64,000 nt of DNA from Biscogniauxia marginata (taxonomy: Eukaryota > Ascomycota > Sordariomycetes > Xylariales > Xylariaceae): assembly GCA_022695795.1 (NCBI GenBank), contig MU404077.1, positions 62,001 through 126,000 of the forward strand, in the 5' to 3' direction. The position numbers were made by a program, and so were the translations under genes. Numbering within the stretch: the first letter of the stretch is position 1; the number at the start of each line of letters is the position of its first letter. Of this stretch, positions 42,071-53,725 are shown one piece after another. The notes under the pieces are model-generated. The model was not told where the DNA came from, made no database searches, and saw nothing but the letters and a program-made list of their open reading frames with translations.

Positions 42071-44657
42071 ATGGCCTTCCCGTATATCACACGCACCAAC
42101 ACGAATCAATCCTTCTCCAATGGCGTCGGGGCGAACCCACGTGCATCGCTTTCATCCTTTCCCTCTTCCCGCTCGACCTCAGAGATGTCCCAGGGCTCGC
42201 GCCCCTTACGATCTCCTCAGCCTCCCATGACCGACCCCGACCGCACCTCGAACCCGAGCTCGAAATCCAAGACGTCGTCACTCAGGTCCTCCGACCATGC
42301 GTCACTATCTCCCCCGCGCGCCCCCAACCCCCACGCCCAGTCGTCCAGGAGGTTGCGTTCCCAGTACCCTCGAGAGTCCTCCGAAAATCATGTCGAGTAT
42401 ATCCTGGTTGCCTCCTTTGACATCGACCGGGGCCCGGTCATGGAGCACCAGTACCCCGTCGCCATCACCGGAGACGAGCACATGTTGGCCGAACTGATGT
42501 TGCCAGACCAAGCGCATGCCCGTAACCAAGATTGGACCATATTCTTCTTGCACAAAGACACCAGCCAGGAGGAGGACGAGGAGGAGCAGAAGGAGAAGGA
42601 AGCGAGGCGGAGACGGAGGAAGCGAAGAAAAGACAGGGAAGCTGGGATTATTAACGAGGAAGACGAAGCCATTGACGAAGAAGATGAGGAGGACGATGAC
42701 GATGACTGGGATGACGATGTCTCGACCGACTCGGAGCCCGAGGGAGGGGAAGGCCCGCCATTAATTTACGTGTTGAACTTGGTATACACGAAACACGACA
42801 AGTCTGTAAAAAGAGGCGCCGTGGTCAAGGCCATGGCTATCTGTACACGGCATCCATTCTTGCACATCTATAAGGTTTGTCAACGCCATAGAGCATGCAT
42901 CTCTTTAATATAATTACTAACTCTCCTAGCCTCTCCTGTTGCTCGCGCTCGAGGAGTACTTCAAGTCACCAGTGCCAGAGACCCTGTCGATGCTCTATGA
43001 GGCCGTCAACAGCATGGATCTCTCTCTGATGCCGAAGCTGAGCTTGCTCGAGAGATATCTCCTGCAGGCCAGCGACAACAAGGACCTCTTCGTGGAGAAG
43101 TTTGAGCGCATGATTCAGATGCGGATTGCGGAAGACAAATCCGAACAGGTTGGGGAACCATTTGACGCGAGTAAAAGTCCGCTCAAGCCGCAGGGAATAT
43201 CCCGGGCGGGTACCAAAGCTCACCTCGAGAGCCAATCCGCCTACTCGGTGCCACGAGACACCCATGAATTCGAGAGCAAAGTCATGTATAAGGGTATCCC
43301 AATTCCCGTCAAGATCCCTACCGCGGTCATGCCCGAGACTGTTGGGGATTTTTCCCTCATCAAGTTGATACAGAACTTTTCCGAGCCGCATGCGAAATCC
43401 ATGCAGCCATTCCCCCTACACCCTCACCTTACAACCAACGGCCCTGGGACCCATCCCATAATGGTACTTGCTAATGCGCTTCTGACCCAGAAGAGGGTTA
43501 TCTTTCTGGGACATAATATGCCCTCGGGCGAAGTGGCTGAGGCAGTGCTCGCAGCGTGTGCCCTGGCGTCTGGTGGTCTGCTACGTGGATTTACACGCCA
43601 CGCATTCCCGTACACAGACCTTACCAAGATCGAAGACCTGCTCAAGGTACCGGGCTTCATTGCCGGCGTAACCAATCCCACCTTCGAAAACCATCCGGAG
43701 TGGTGGGATCTGCTGTGCGACCTTCCGAGTGGACGCATGAAGATTAGCAGCAAGATCGACCCGGCACCCGCCACAGAAGGCTTAGTCTATTTCCAACAGC
43801 AGAACCCCAGCTATGCGAACCTGCTCAGCGGTTCGTCTAATACGTCAGCAGACTTGACCGGAGACGTAATCTTTATAAACGACATCCTCAAGAGCATAGC
43901 GGCAAGGCATGGCGAGCGAGTCATCCGTGCCAAGTGGCGAGACTGGGTCCTCAAGTTCACGCGAGTAGCTGCGGCTTTTGAGGAGAGTGTTTACGGCGCT
44001 AGTGCGTTGCATACCGGAGGCGACCAGTACGAAAGCCTCACGGGCGGCCATGGCTATGTGTGGGTGGATGAGGTGGCCAAGCAAAAGGAGCTTGCAGGCA
44101 ACGTGTGTCGAATCGAAGGCTGGAGAAATACCCGGAGCTATTACAGCTTCATCCAGGTAAATAATGAAAATTCTCTTATATGTGTACCCCCTTAACATGG
44201 AGCTAATAATGTTGTACAGGACCATGCGCAAATGTACACAGTCCGGCCATTGAAAGGCCTAGACTTGCACCATATGCACGACCGCCTTCGAACCCAACGC
44301 CTCAATCCATCTCAGAGTCGTGAGGTTTACCTCGCATTCCACAAGTTTGTTCGCTCCTATGACGAAATCTGTTTGTTACTGTCGGTAGCCCCCGAATCCC
44401 ACGCAGGACTTTTCTACCTCGGGCTCGGGCTCTTCCACAAGGACCGGGAAGTGAGAGTGAAGACGTCGGAGCTCATCGAGCGCATCAGCGACCACGAAGC
44501 CGGGCAGCACTGGTGGAGGTGTCTCAGCCGGTACCAGAAGCTCGCACTCCACCGCATAAGGCGGGAAATAGACCTCGAGATGAAGATGAGGCAGGAGAAA
44601 GACGGCAACCTGAATCGCGAAGTGGAAAAGAGGGTCAGTGATAAGAGGGTCAGCTAA
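42071..44657 (+). CDS. AFI1: Arf3-interacting protein Afi1, DENN-like polarity factor
   Basis: Three exons, 42071-42874, 42930-44156 and 44220-44657, with introns of 55 and 63 nt, give 822 residues. Yeast Afi1 binds the GTPase Arf3 (Arf6 homologue) and localises polarity determinants at the cell cortex. Seen: a Ser/Pro-rich N-terminus of about 110 residues; the Afi1 docking domain starting [20 protein letters not shown]; a charged insertion with a poly-Arg/Lys stretch flanked by long Glu/Asp runs (about 160-230); then the SPA/DENN-like domain with [40 protein letters not shown] and [16 protein letters not shown]; and a helical C-terminus. Start chosen at [10 protein letters not shown] because it resembles relatives; the frame is open to 41882, so a longer N-terminus is possible. 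The convergent neighbour is SFGH. Confidence 0.9.
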
Positions 44658-45395
44658 TGCTCAACACAACACAAATAATGTCGAACGAATGAAGGGGAAA
44701 GGAGGAGGAGGACAGAAAAAGATTTCATCGCGGATAAGGGGATTGTCTATGTTTGTGGTGCATGTGACACGAAAGGAGGTGAAAATTTTTGTCGTCGTTT
44801 CTTGGTGCCGATGATATCCAACCCCCCGTTGATTTTTGATTTTTCCGGTTTTTTTTATACTTTGATTTTTCTTCTTTTCCTCGTCTGTCTTGTCAGTTGC
44901 CATATTTTGTGTTCGCATTTTTATTTTTTACGTCTTGTTGTCTTTACGATTGAATGCATGAAACTACCTACCGAGGTACCTACTTTACCTAGATTAAAGA
45001 GAAAGTAGATGAAAATGTTCTGATTTAATTTAGGACAGAGGAAGAGACAAAGAGAAAGAACTTGTTGTGTGATGAGCTTGTCGATTTGGACAAAAAAAAG
45101 ATTTGCTGCGGTGAAAACCGCCCTTGACTATCTGATATGTTCTGGTTGAGTGAGGGTGGTTGGTTATGTACATTAATCAATCCATGTAGTGAATGGATGG
45201 TTTGTTACCAGGTCACAACTGCATATCAGGTTATATCCATTTCGTTCCAAATTCCCCCCTTTTTTTTTTGTTTCTTTCTTTCTCCGTGTTGCCTACCTAT
45301 AGAGGGGATTTCATTCCTCGCCAATCGAAAAGGGAGGAAGGAGGAGGAGGAGGAGAAAGACTTGACGGAAAACTTTTTTCTTCTTCTCTTTCTTC
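44658..45395. other. Convergent intergenic region, AFI1 and SFGH trailers
   Basis: AT-rich with T-rich runs on the plus strand; no gene. A CT/A-rich block at 45260-45400 leads into the SFGH stop. Confidence 0.5.
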
Positions 45396-46523
45396 TTAAA
45401 ATAGGTACTTGGCGGCGTGGTTGACGTGGTCCTGGGCAAAGGTCGAGATGAAGTAGTACGAGTGATCGTAGTCCTAGAAAAAAGAAAGGGGTCGGTTAGT
45501 CAAGGTTGGGAGCGAGCAAATTTATTTGCTTGAATTGCGGCTTATTCGTTCATAAAAAAAAGAAAAAAGAAAATGACAATATTGAGCGACCTAAGTCTCT
45601 CATATCACAATTTCAGGCAAGTTTAACACTTATATAACTAAATAATAACAGAGGGGAGAGAGATTAAATGCAGATGGGGGAAAATAAAGGAGAAAGGGAA
45701 TGATAGAGACGGAGAGAAACAAAACACAACTCACCGCATGATACCTGATCTCGACGCCCTTGACGCCCCTCTCCCGCACGGCGGCCTCGAAATTCTCGGG
45801 CAGCAGCTGGCCCTGCTTGTAGAAGTTATCGCCGGTGCCGACGTCGATGAGGGCCCTCAGGTCCGCGGGCGCCTTGCCCGCGCGCACGAGCTCGGTGGCG
45901 TCGTGCCTGGCCCACTCGGCCTTGTCGCCGGCGCCGAGGTAGCCGGCGAAGGCCTTCTGGCCCCAGGGGCAGGCGACGGGGTTCGCGATGGGGGCGAAGG
46001 CGCTGACGCTGCGGTAGCGGCCGGGGTACTTGAGGAAGAGGGTCAGGGCGCCGTGCCCGCCCATGCTGTGGCCCGTTATGCTGACGCGGTCCGGGTCCAG
46101 CCTGCCGGCGAGCAGGGGGTCGGCGAACAGGGCCGCCGGCAGCTCCGCCGCCACGTAGCTCTCCATGCGGTAGCTCGCCGACCAGGGGAACGCCGTCGCG
46201 TCGACGTAGAACCCGGCCCCGGTCCCGAAGTCGTACGACTCGTCCTCGCCGGCGACCGAGGCCCCCCGCGGCGACGTGTCCGGGTACACGACGGCGATCC
46301 CGCGGCCCGACGCCGCCGCGTGCAGGAACCCCTTCTCCGCGCAGTTGTCCGGCGTGCAGGTCAGGCCCGAGAGGTAGAAGAGCACGGGCACCTTGGCCGT
46401 GGACGAGGCGGGGGGCAGGTACACGGATACGTTCATGGGCGTGCCGGTGCTGGTGGACTGGTGGGTGAGCTTGAGGAGCTTGCCGCCGAAGGTGGCGATC
46501 GTGGCTTTGGTCTCGAAGGCCAT
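45396..46523 (-). CDS. S-formylglutathione hydrolase (esterase D)
   Basis: Two exons, 46523-45735 and 45473-45396, give 288 residues; the 261-nt intron (45734-45474, donor GTGAGT) is the longest in the window. The enzyme hydrolyses S-formylglutathione to formate and glutathione, the second step of cytosolic formaldehyde detoxification. Seen: alpha/beta-hydrolase core with VLFYLSGLTCTPDN, GFYVDATAFPWS, nucleophile elbow GHSMGG (Ser153), DVGTGDNF (expected catalytic Asp232), and DYDHSYYF in exon 2 (His267). Length matches human ESD (282). The last exon supplies the catalytic histidine, so intron retention would kill the enzyme. Without splicing the frame reads on for 34 junk codons. Coding sequence is strongly GC3-rich. 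A purine-rich leader (T/C-rich on plus) precedes the ATG. Confidence 0.95.
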
Positions 46524-47810
46524 CTTGTAGGGGTTTTTCTTCTTTTTTTTTTTTCCTTATTTGTTGTTTCGAGAGATTTTTTTTTGGTTTTCTTCTTCTC
46601 CAGACTTGAGTTAGGAAAGAATAAGAAGAAGAAGAAGAGTGGTGATAATTCCCGTAGTCCCTGATGTAGTCGAGAGAAGTGGGGGAGAGTGAATAAGTGA
46701 CGAACGAGGATGGAACAAAAGGGGGGTTGGAGGGAGGAAAGGTAAACAGGATATACGGAATAGTTGAGACTTGATAAGTATGGTATGGTAAGTAAATAAG
46801 TTAAATATCCTAACTACGGATTATAAATTAGTTCGTAATATGTATGCCTAATTAGCATATGTAGGTACACATATATCTATTTGAATTTATTTTTTACCGT
46901 CTCGTCTCCCTATCTGTAATACCTTACATGTATGTGATGTATGTATCCCCCCTTTATTACGCCATACTACCTAGTGAGTGAAGCTAGATTATACATACGT
47001 AACCATCTGGCTCTATAGCTCTACAGGTAATTTCTTAGCCGAAACCTCCTCTCCCTCTCTCCTCACCTCTTCTCCGATCCGGCAGTTTTTACCTTAAACG
47101 TATTGAAAAAAGGGGGGTAGGTAAAGAGCTCATATGTTATTAGTATGAAACACCGAGAGGCCGTAAGGTAAGTTGTACGAGAGAGGAGGGGATCAAAGTC
47201 TCTACCCCGCCATCGACAAGAGACGGGAGAAGAGAGGTCCATGGCCGCTAATCCTTATCGACCCCACCCCCTAGCGGTCTTGGGAGCAAGGGGCATTGTG
47301 TCGTCATTGGTCGCGGCGGTTCGAGCTGGGGGAGCAGAAGATGCCAAAAATACTCCGAATGCCGACTCCTCCGTTGTTCAATTACTAGGTAGGTACTGAA
47401 CTAGGTACTAATATGACAAAGTTAACTTATTACTTAGGTAGGTAGACTGATACCAGGTAAGGATACTTACATATAGAATTGGACCATTCGCAATTCGGCA
47501 TGAATATTATCTATTTCTCTTTCTTGCATATCAATTCATTCTATCTATTAAACTTTTACGCCCTTGTCTCACGCTCACATTACTCCTGTTCCCTTGATCC
47601 CTCTTTTGCTCGACGAACGCCGCCTGGATAGGGACAAAAAAAGAAGGGAGAGAGAGAGTGTGTGTGTATAGAACTCCTCAAAACTCCCTGTTCATGTTAC
47701 ACGATAGGTATTGAGATGTCTCTCAATCATTCGAGACTATCTTTCTTTTTTCGTTTTCCTTCTTCTTCCTTTCTATCTTGCCCTTCGTCTCGTGCCACCG
47801 CCAATCATCG
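46524..47810. other. Intergenic: SFGH promoter side and secreted-protein trailer
   Basis: No supportable gene. Homopyrimidine tract on the plus strand at 46530-46610 just upstream of the SFGH start; TAGGTA patches at about 47380-47460; GT repeat at about 47658. Confidence 0.5.
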
Positions 47811-48374
47811 TCATGACTCGGTAGTTGTCGTTGTCCGGTTCAGGTGGCAGTCGAAGGACATGAGGCTCTTGTCCCAGGACGACTTGGCCAGGTCGTACTT
47901 GTTCGGGTAGTAGTAGTCGATGGCGCCGCCGAAGGTGCAGCCCGTGGGCGACCTGCAGAGATCCGCACAGGAGCCTCTGTTTTTTATTGTTATTATTACA
48001 TCGTCCTGCCGGTTGTGTATACTGGGGTGGGGGTATAGGACTTACACGCGCGGCCAGCAGAAGAATCCGCTGTTGTCTGGGGCGAAGGTCAGGGTATTCT
48101 TGGCGAAGCCCTCGGGCACGTCGTGGCACTCCTGCAGCGAGTATATCTCGTAGTGGCATGTGCCCGTGGCGTTGGCGCCGGTGCAGAGCTGGACCTGTGG
48201 CCATCAGAAAAAGGAGAATCCGAAGTTAGCAATTCGTTCTTGGGGGACCAAATGAGAGAGGTGACGAGAACTTACACCGGCGACGTCCCTCTTGGCCATA
48301 GCCGGAGGTCTCGGGAGAGCTGACACGCAGGCTGCGGCGGCGACGAGGTAGCCGATGATCCCGAATAGCTGCAT
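47811..48374 (-). CDS. Small secreted cysteine-containing protein, effector-like
   Basis: Three short exons, 48374-48276, 48194-48046 and 47952-47811, with introns of 81 and 93 nt, give 129 residues. Both introns are GTAAGT...CAG and the frame is preserved. Seen: a signal peptide (MQLFGIIGYLVAAAACVSAL, cleavage probably near Ala19), a short basic KR at 28-29 that could be a Kex2 site, and a mature part with six cysteines in CTG, CHY, CHD, CW, CTF and CHL contexts, an N-glycosylation sequon in ANAT and another in LNRT, and a Thr-rich end. I know no named family. Size, secretion signal and even cysteine number fit the small secreted proteins of fungi, some of which are effectors; a role with a host is only inferred. 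A TATAAAA box lies 108 bp upstream. Confidence 0.82.
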
Positions 48375-48481
48375 CGTCTCTTGTCGGCTCGCAATAAGTG
48401 ATTAATTATTATCGATATTGTGTGTATTCTGGGGGAACCGGAGTCGTGGTCGTGAAAGTTAAAGAAAGACAAACAGAAGGG

Positions 48482-48488
48482 TTTTATA
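48482..48488 (-). promoter_or_regulatory. Putative TATA box of the small secreted protein gene
   Basis: TATAAAA on the minus strand 108 bp before the ATG at 48374, a plausible core-promoter distance for a regulated fungal gene. Confidence 0.45.
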
Positions 48489-49618
48489 GAAAGGGTACGA
48501 AGGGAGCTCTTAGGTAAGTTGACTAGACTCGGGTAGGTAAGGTAAGTAGGGAATATAGAGGAAGATTGAATGTTTGTTATTTATTCCGGTAACTCGGTTG
48601 ATTGTCTGAGTCGTAACTGCTTGTAAGACAGCAACAGCAGCAGTAGCAGCAACCTTGATAGGCACCTGAGGCTGAGGTATTATGTAGGTATGTATTAGGA
48701 GAGTGAGGTAATCAATCAACTATAAGCAAGACGAAGGTGACGTGATGCATTGAAGGTCTGGAGATTTATATAAGGTAGGTAATTTAAGCTAGTGGTCAGA
48801 GTGTACGGATTTCCGTGAATGGGAGCAATCCGCCACTTTTATCCCACGATGTCGAAATCCTCACCGCAATCAGTAACATGATCTTCCCATTCGTATTTCC
48901 CGCCCTCGGATTGGTTGCGACCTCGTACAAGATAGAGAAGAAAAAAAAGAGGGACGAACAGCCCTTTGTTTGTTGCAGCTGCACCTGCATCTGCATCCAC
49001 CAGATTGGTAAATGAAAATATGGGACGAGGCATTTGGAAAATAATCGCCCCGTTAAGATACGTAAGGGTAGGCAATTTAAAAAAACAGAGAGACTGATAT
49101 GGCCATGTGCCGGTGTGCCGTGGCGTAGAGCCACGACATCTTGACAGATATTAATAACATACCTATATAAGTCCAACCTATTCTTAGAAAAGAAAAGGAC
49201 AGAAGACGGGAGAGATAGAGTGAGGGAGACAACTGGCATAAGCTTGAGCCGTACGTACATGTCTCACTTGACCTACCCGATCTTCTTTCGGGATCCCGCA
49301 GTCGATAGATGGTGAGACCTTTCTCTCGTGCCCACCACGTATGTAGATAGGTAATGAGATGTACGTATATTGACAAGTCTAATAAATGGTGGTGGAAATT
49401 TTGGGGGTTTTTTTTTCTTCTTCTTCTTTTCTTTCAGCTCTTTAATTAGGTATGCGGGAATCCTATAACCTACTATTTATTATTGGGCGATGCATTCCGA
49501 TACGCCCCCCAAATCTATACGGTATAGTAAGACGATAAAGTTGTATGGACGAAAAAGAAAGAGAGATAAAAAGAAGTCGTGTCTCGTAGCACTGCATACG
49601 TCATGCCATTCATCTCAT

Positions 49619-49638
49619 CTCTCTCTCTCTCTCTCTCT
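49619..49638. repeat. (CT)n microsatellite
   Basis: About ten tandem CT units. Confidence 0.9.
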
Positions 49639-50005
49639 TTCTCTTCCTCTTCCCTCGTGCTACCATTACTGTTATCTCAATTGAGGCAGCCATTTTCAAC
49701 TGCGGCCGGGAACAGACATCAGATTGGTTGGTCTGGATGATGCTACTGCCGGTAGGCGTGAGATCTCGAAGCCAATTGACCGATGCCGATGATGCGTATA
49801 CGGAATGTGTACGTATATACCACCTAATGTATGATGTATGTAACGATAGGTATAAGAGAAGCACTGCCGACGGAAATCTAGAACCTCCTGTGTACAACAG
49901 CAACCAGATAAAGAAAAGAAGAAAAGAAGGGAAAAAAAGCAATACGAGTTGATCGCCCGAATGCGAGCTCAGAATAGGCTTGGTCTACCAAAAATTAGAT
50001 ATGCA

Positions 50006-50033
50006 TCACATCGCGTCGCATCGCATCGCATGC
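50006..50033. repeat. Degenerate ATCGC/GCATC pentamer repeat
   Basis: Five imperfect pentamers (CATCG/CGTCG type). Confidence 0.75.
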
Positions 50034-50668
50034 AATCATACCACACGCCAAAATTAGCGGCCTACATATAGCACCTAACGGCTTTGCCTTTTGAGATCTG
50101 ACTGCCGGATTAAGTAATCCAGCTCCAATAAAACTTGAGACATGCGCAGCACAGTTATGATTCGTTGCATCTATCGCAGTGACCGACCATCATTGGCTGC
50201 CGTCGGGAGAATGTAACCATCCTCATACTCGGTGAGGAAGAGTATAGGGTGTTGCAACCTTGGGGGCTTGTTTCCTTCGCCATCACAACGGATTGTAGCC
50301 TAACCGTTACCCTATTTTACGGGGAGTGATATATGTCTAGGAGCCTTAAAATCCCATATGTGCCCTCCCGTGGTGAATTACTAGATGCGTAGGATTTCTT
50401 CGGCTTCGCCCTTCCTAGCAATGCTCTGGTGCCACTCGCATGTTGGGAGGGGAGGCCCTCATTGTTCCCAACCGACAGGTGGATGGTATACCTCCGGCAA
50501 TTCTGCAGTAACCCCCCCCGGTTCCCTTTATCCATCTAGAACAACAATTAATGAAAGACCGGCAAGCCTTGTGTGTGCCTTCATCATTGGCTGGTTTAAG
50601 ACGCGGGCTGTGGAAGAAGTTTCGTATATTCCAAGAAGCAATCTCTAAACGCCTCGCTGATGCACCGA

Positions 50669-50690
50669 TTCTTTCTTTCTTTCTTTCTTT
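50669..50690. repeat. (TTTC)n microsatellite
   Basis: Five tandem copies of the tetramer. Confidence 0.85.
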
Positions 50691-50842
50691 TCTTAGCCAG
50701 CCATATCCCAGATGCTGAGCAGGCGGAATTGACCATGTTCCTAGTTCAGACTGAAATTACTCAAAGATGAACATGGCCGGACAATCCTGCTCGGGGTCCT
50801 TGGGATTCTAAACTGATAGATACGTCGCCAAGAAACACATCA

Positions 50843-51522
50843 TTACTGCTGCAACTCCTCGACTGACCAGTCCTCGTAGCTGTATAAATCAGTCAATGAA
50901 CGTAGCTTCAAAGAAGACATGTGGATAAAACATACTAGCCATCGGGCATGTAACGGCGGACGATCAGCGGTATCTTCTTCTGCTGGAGCTCCTTGATGGC
51001 AATCTGGAGCGGGTCGGATTCGCCTTCTAAGTCTACGAGAACAGGGGCGTTCATACTATTCAGCAACTAGTCAGCCCTACCGCGTCTCCCTAAGTCTCTA
51101 GGGATGCAAAGGTCTTTGCTTGCCTAATTTGCAGCGCCCGGGTACCCAAGATGCGCGCCTTCTCGTATTTGGTCATGTACTTCGTCGTAGACCTCTCTTC
51201 GTTGGGGATCTTCTTGTCCTTGTGCGACTTGTCGTTCGTAGCCTTGCCTCCCCGGTTCGCTGTAGCAGACGGGTCGCCAGAGATGACGACATTCTCCTCT
51301 TCCTCGGCACCGCGTCGGTTGTAATCGTCGTCGCCTTCGGGAACCTCAGGCTCGAGCTCGTCCTCGTCGAACACCTCCTCTTCTTCGTACACGGGCTCCT
51401 CGCTAGTAAGCCGGGGCGTGTCAGTTATGACGAGTGTTTCGCGTTGGGGAACGTGCTTTAGTATAGAGAGATACTCACATGCCACCACCACCGACATCGC
51501 CATCGTCACCATAGTCGGACAT
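50843..51522 (-). CDS. RPB6: Rpb6, shared subunit of RNA polymerases I, II and III
   Basis: Four exons, 51522-51479, 51402-51124, 51055-50936 and 50879-50843, give 159 residues (yeast Rpo26 has 155). Seen: acidic N-terminus ([14 protein letters not shown] then runs of Glu/Asp), the conserved core [59 protein letters not shown] and the end VEELQQ. Rpb6 clamps the largest subunit and is essential in all three polymerases. Introns 1 and 3 use GTGAGT and GTATGT; intron 2 (51123-51056) starts GCAAGC, a GC-AG intron, required because only this donor restores LQIS-MNAP. The gene shares a 509-bp divergent promoter with TFIIIA. Confidence 0.95.
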
Positions 51523-52031
51523 CTTGACTAAGCGCGATCAAGTAAAAGCGAAGGACTCGAGGAAATAGAATAGATTCTAGGCGTTTTTGTTCTTCTTTTC
51601 TTCGGAGGGATGTTGCAGCTTTGAGGTTGGCAAACCACAGCTAGCAAAGACGGCGCGAGGGTTGAATGCGATGCAAAATTTGCAAAGACGACGCGGCTCA
51701 AAGAAAAGAAATTCGAGGCAAGGATGCAGAAGGACTGGGGTACGGTGGCCCTGCAGGCTAGGTGTGGCTAGGGAGGTACCTAGGAACAACCTAGCACCGA
51801 CCACCCACCCCCAGAGCTAAGACCAATTAGTGCTTGGCAATAATTCTCGCTAGCGTCACTTTCATGCACAATCAGAAAGTCTAAAAAAATCCAGCTCCAC
51901 TAAAATTTCTAGAAGTTCGAGTTCAAGTTGCAGGTTTTACATAACGACAACCTTCTCTTGCTAGATTGTCAGATTGCCAGACTGAACTCACTATCCAAAG
52001 TGCAGCATGTTGCAATTGGACCAGGACAGTC
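51523..52031. promoter_or_regulatory. Shared divergent promoter of RPB6 and TFIIIA
   Basis: Head-to-head 509-bp gap. No TATA box seen near either ATG. Short patches CCTAGG and GGTACCTAGG around 51775-51785. No gene within. Confidence 0.6.
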
Positions 52032-53725
52032 ATGAAGAGAAAGGCCGTAGAAGATTCTGAGGCCTCTGGCCTGCCTAAGAAGGGACGGCTCCAGGATCCT
52101 TCCTCCACAAGCTCTGCTGGTAGGCGTTTCGCCTTAAATTCCTTTTTGTTTAATATTACTGGCATCTTTTTAACTAATTTTGTCTCTCTTTAGACGGATA
52201 TGACTCTAACTTCGAGGAAGACGACGGCACATCTGAGAAAGAAACCCGCTACGCGGACACAACATCGAGTCTTCCGGGAAACACTCCCTTGACGCCGTTA
52301 TCACCGGCCCGGAAGTGGCCCAGCGACCTCAAAACTCTCCAGTGTCCTCATGCTGATTGCACCAAGACCTTCAACCGTCCAGCCCGGCTTGCCGCCCATC
52401 TGAGATCCCATAACAATGACCGGCCTTTCAAGTGCCCCCACGAGGATTGCGACAAGGACTATATTGAGGAGAAGCACCTGAGGCAACACATCAAGGGCTC
52501 CCACACGAGCGAGCGGGATCATACTTGCGCCCAGCCAGGCTGCGGAAAGAGCTTTATGACAGCCACCCGTCTCAGGAGACACCAAGCCGTTCATGAAGGC
52601 GAGGAGCGCTTTCGATGTCGGGATTACCCCCCTTGCAACCAGACCTTCCGCAAGCACCAGACTCTTCAGCGCCATATTCGGGCCGAACATCTCCACCAGG
52701 CTGCCTACATCTGTAATGATACGGATAGTACCACCGGCGCTGTCTGCGGGGCAGGCTTCGATAGTCCTGGCCCCCTGAGACGGCATCAAGAACGAGAGCA
52801 TGGCGAAACCCGTTTCTGGTGTGATGAATGCGCCAACCAGCGGGACGCGGATGACAACCCGAAGAGAGTGGGCTTTCCTACACTCGCCCTTCTACAGTCA
52901 CATATGAAGCAGGCACACGTCAACTGCATGTTCTGCGGGGTGATATGTAACGGTAGAGCGGATCTGGAGCAGCATATCGAGTCGCAGCATGCCAAGCCAC
53001 CCAGTCATGAGCAACCAAAGACCGTTACCTGTACATGGCAAGGGTGCACCAAGACTTTCTCACGGGTGACAAACATGAACGCACATATACGTAGCTTTCA
53101 CGAAGGCGTACGCTTCGTGTGCGGGGAGGTGGATCTGAGCAGGACAGAAGACCTGGCGGCTTGGCCGCAATCCCAAGGTTGTGGCGAGGGCTTTACCACC
53201 AAAGCCGGCCTCGAGAACCACGTCCGCTACGTGCACCTGAAGCACGAAAGGCCGGGACAGCAGGCTTCCTACCAGTCGGCGTCGAGGCCGGAACAGAAGA
53301 ACCCCCTGGAAGAGCTCGCTGGCGTGGGCGAGAAGTCGCGCCAGACGCTACCGTGCGCGTTCCCGGACTGCAGCGTGAAATTCGCCCACTACGGCGAACT
53401 CGAAGCTCATATCCGGAGCGAGCACCGCATCGAGCAAGCTCTCCTCGATAGTATCGGACGAGAGGCAGATCCGACGCCGCCGCCGCTGTCAGAGCCGGCG
53501 CCGTTGATGTTCGGCGAGACCGCGCCGGAGATGGCCGATTGGGAGGCGGACTACGGCGGCGGGGAGTTCTGGGTCGGGGCCGGCGCCGATGTGGGATCCC
53601 CGGGTATGAGACCGGGCGAGGCGGAGTGGCTCCACGACGAGGCCGAGATGAGACGGCTCATCGGGCCCGGTAACGGCGACCTGGAGGGCTTGCTAGACCC
53701 GGCGTTGGGAGGACCAATGCCGTGA
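52032..53725 (+). CDS. Transcription factor IIIA, C2H2 zinc-finger protein
   Basis: Two exons, 52032-52119 and 52194-53725, with a 74-nt intron, give 539 residues. TFIIIA binds the internal control region of 5S rRNA genes and starts Pol III assembly; it also binds 5S RNA. Seen: a basic N-terminus (MKRKAVEDSEASGLPKKGRL), an acidic Ser/Thr linker, then ten C2H2 fingers: CPHADC...HLRSH, CPHEDC...HIKGSH, CAQPGC...HQAVH, then fingers with CRDYPPC, CNDTDS...VC, CDECANQ, CMFCGVIC, CTWQGC, CGEV...GC and finally CAFPDC...HIRSEH, the last separated by a 40-residue linker. Finger 5, 6 and 9 have long insertions between cysteines or toward the histidines, as usual in fungal TFIIIA. The acidic Pro/Glu tail (about 100 residues) is lineage-specific. 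Gene symbol PZF1 in yeast. Confidence 0.9.

Larger units (their letters stand above)
48375..50842. other. Gene-free 2.5 kb upstream of the secreted-protein gene
   Basis: No supportable gene. Contains a CT microsatellite (49619-49638), GCATC-type repeats (50006-50033), a TTTC repeat (50669-50690) and scattered TAGGTA hexamers. Long upstream regions are common before secreted-protein genes. Confidence 0.45.

Noticed and set aside
45738..46664. 308-codon plus-strand ORF opposite SFGH
   Set aside because: Antisense shadow of a GC3-rich gene (Gly/Ala/Arg/Val composition); the minus strand has the esterase triad.
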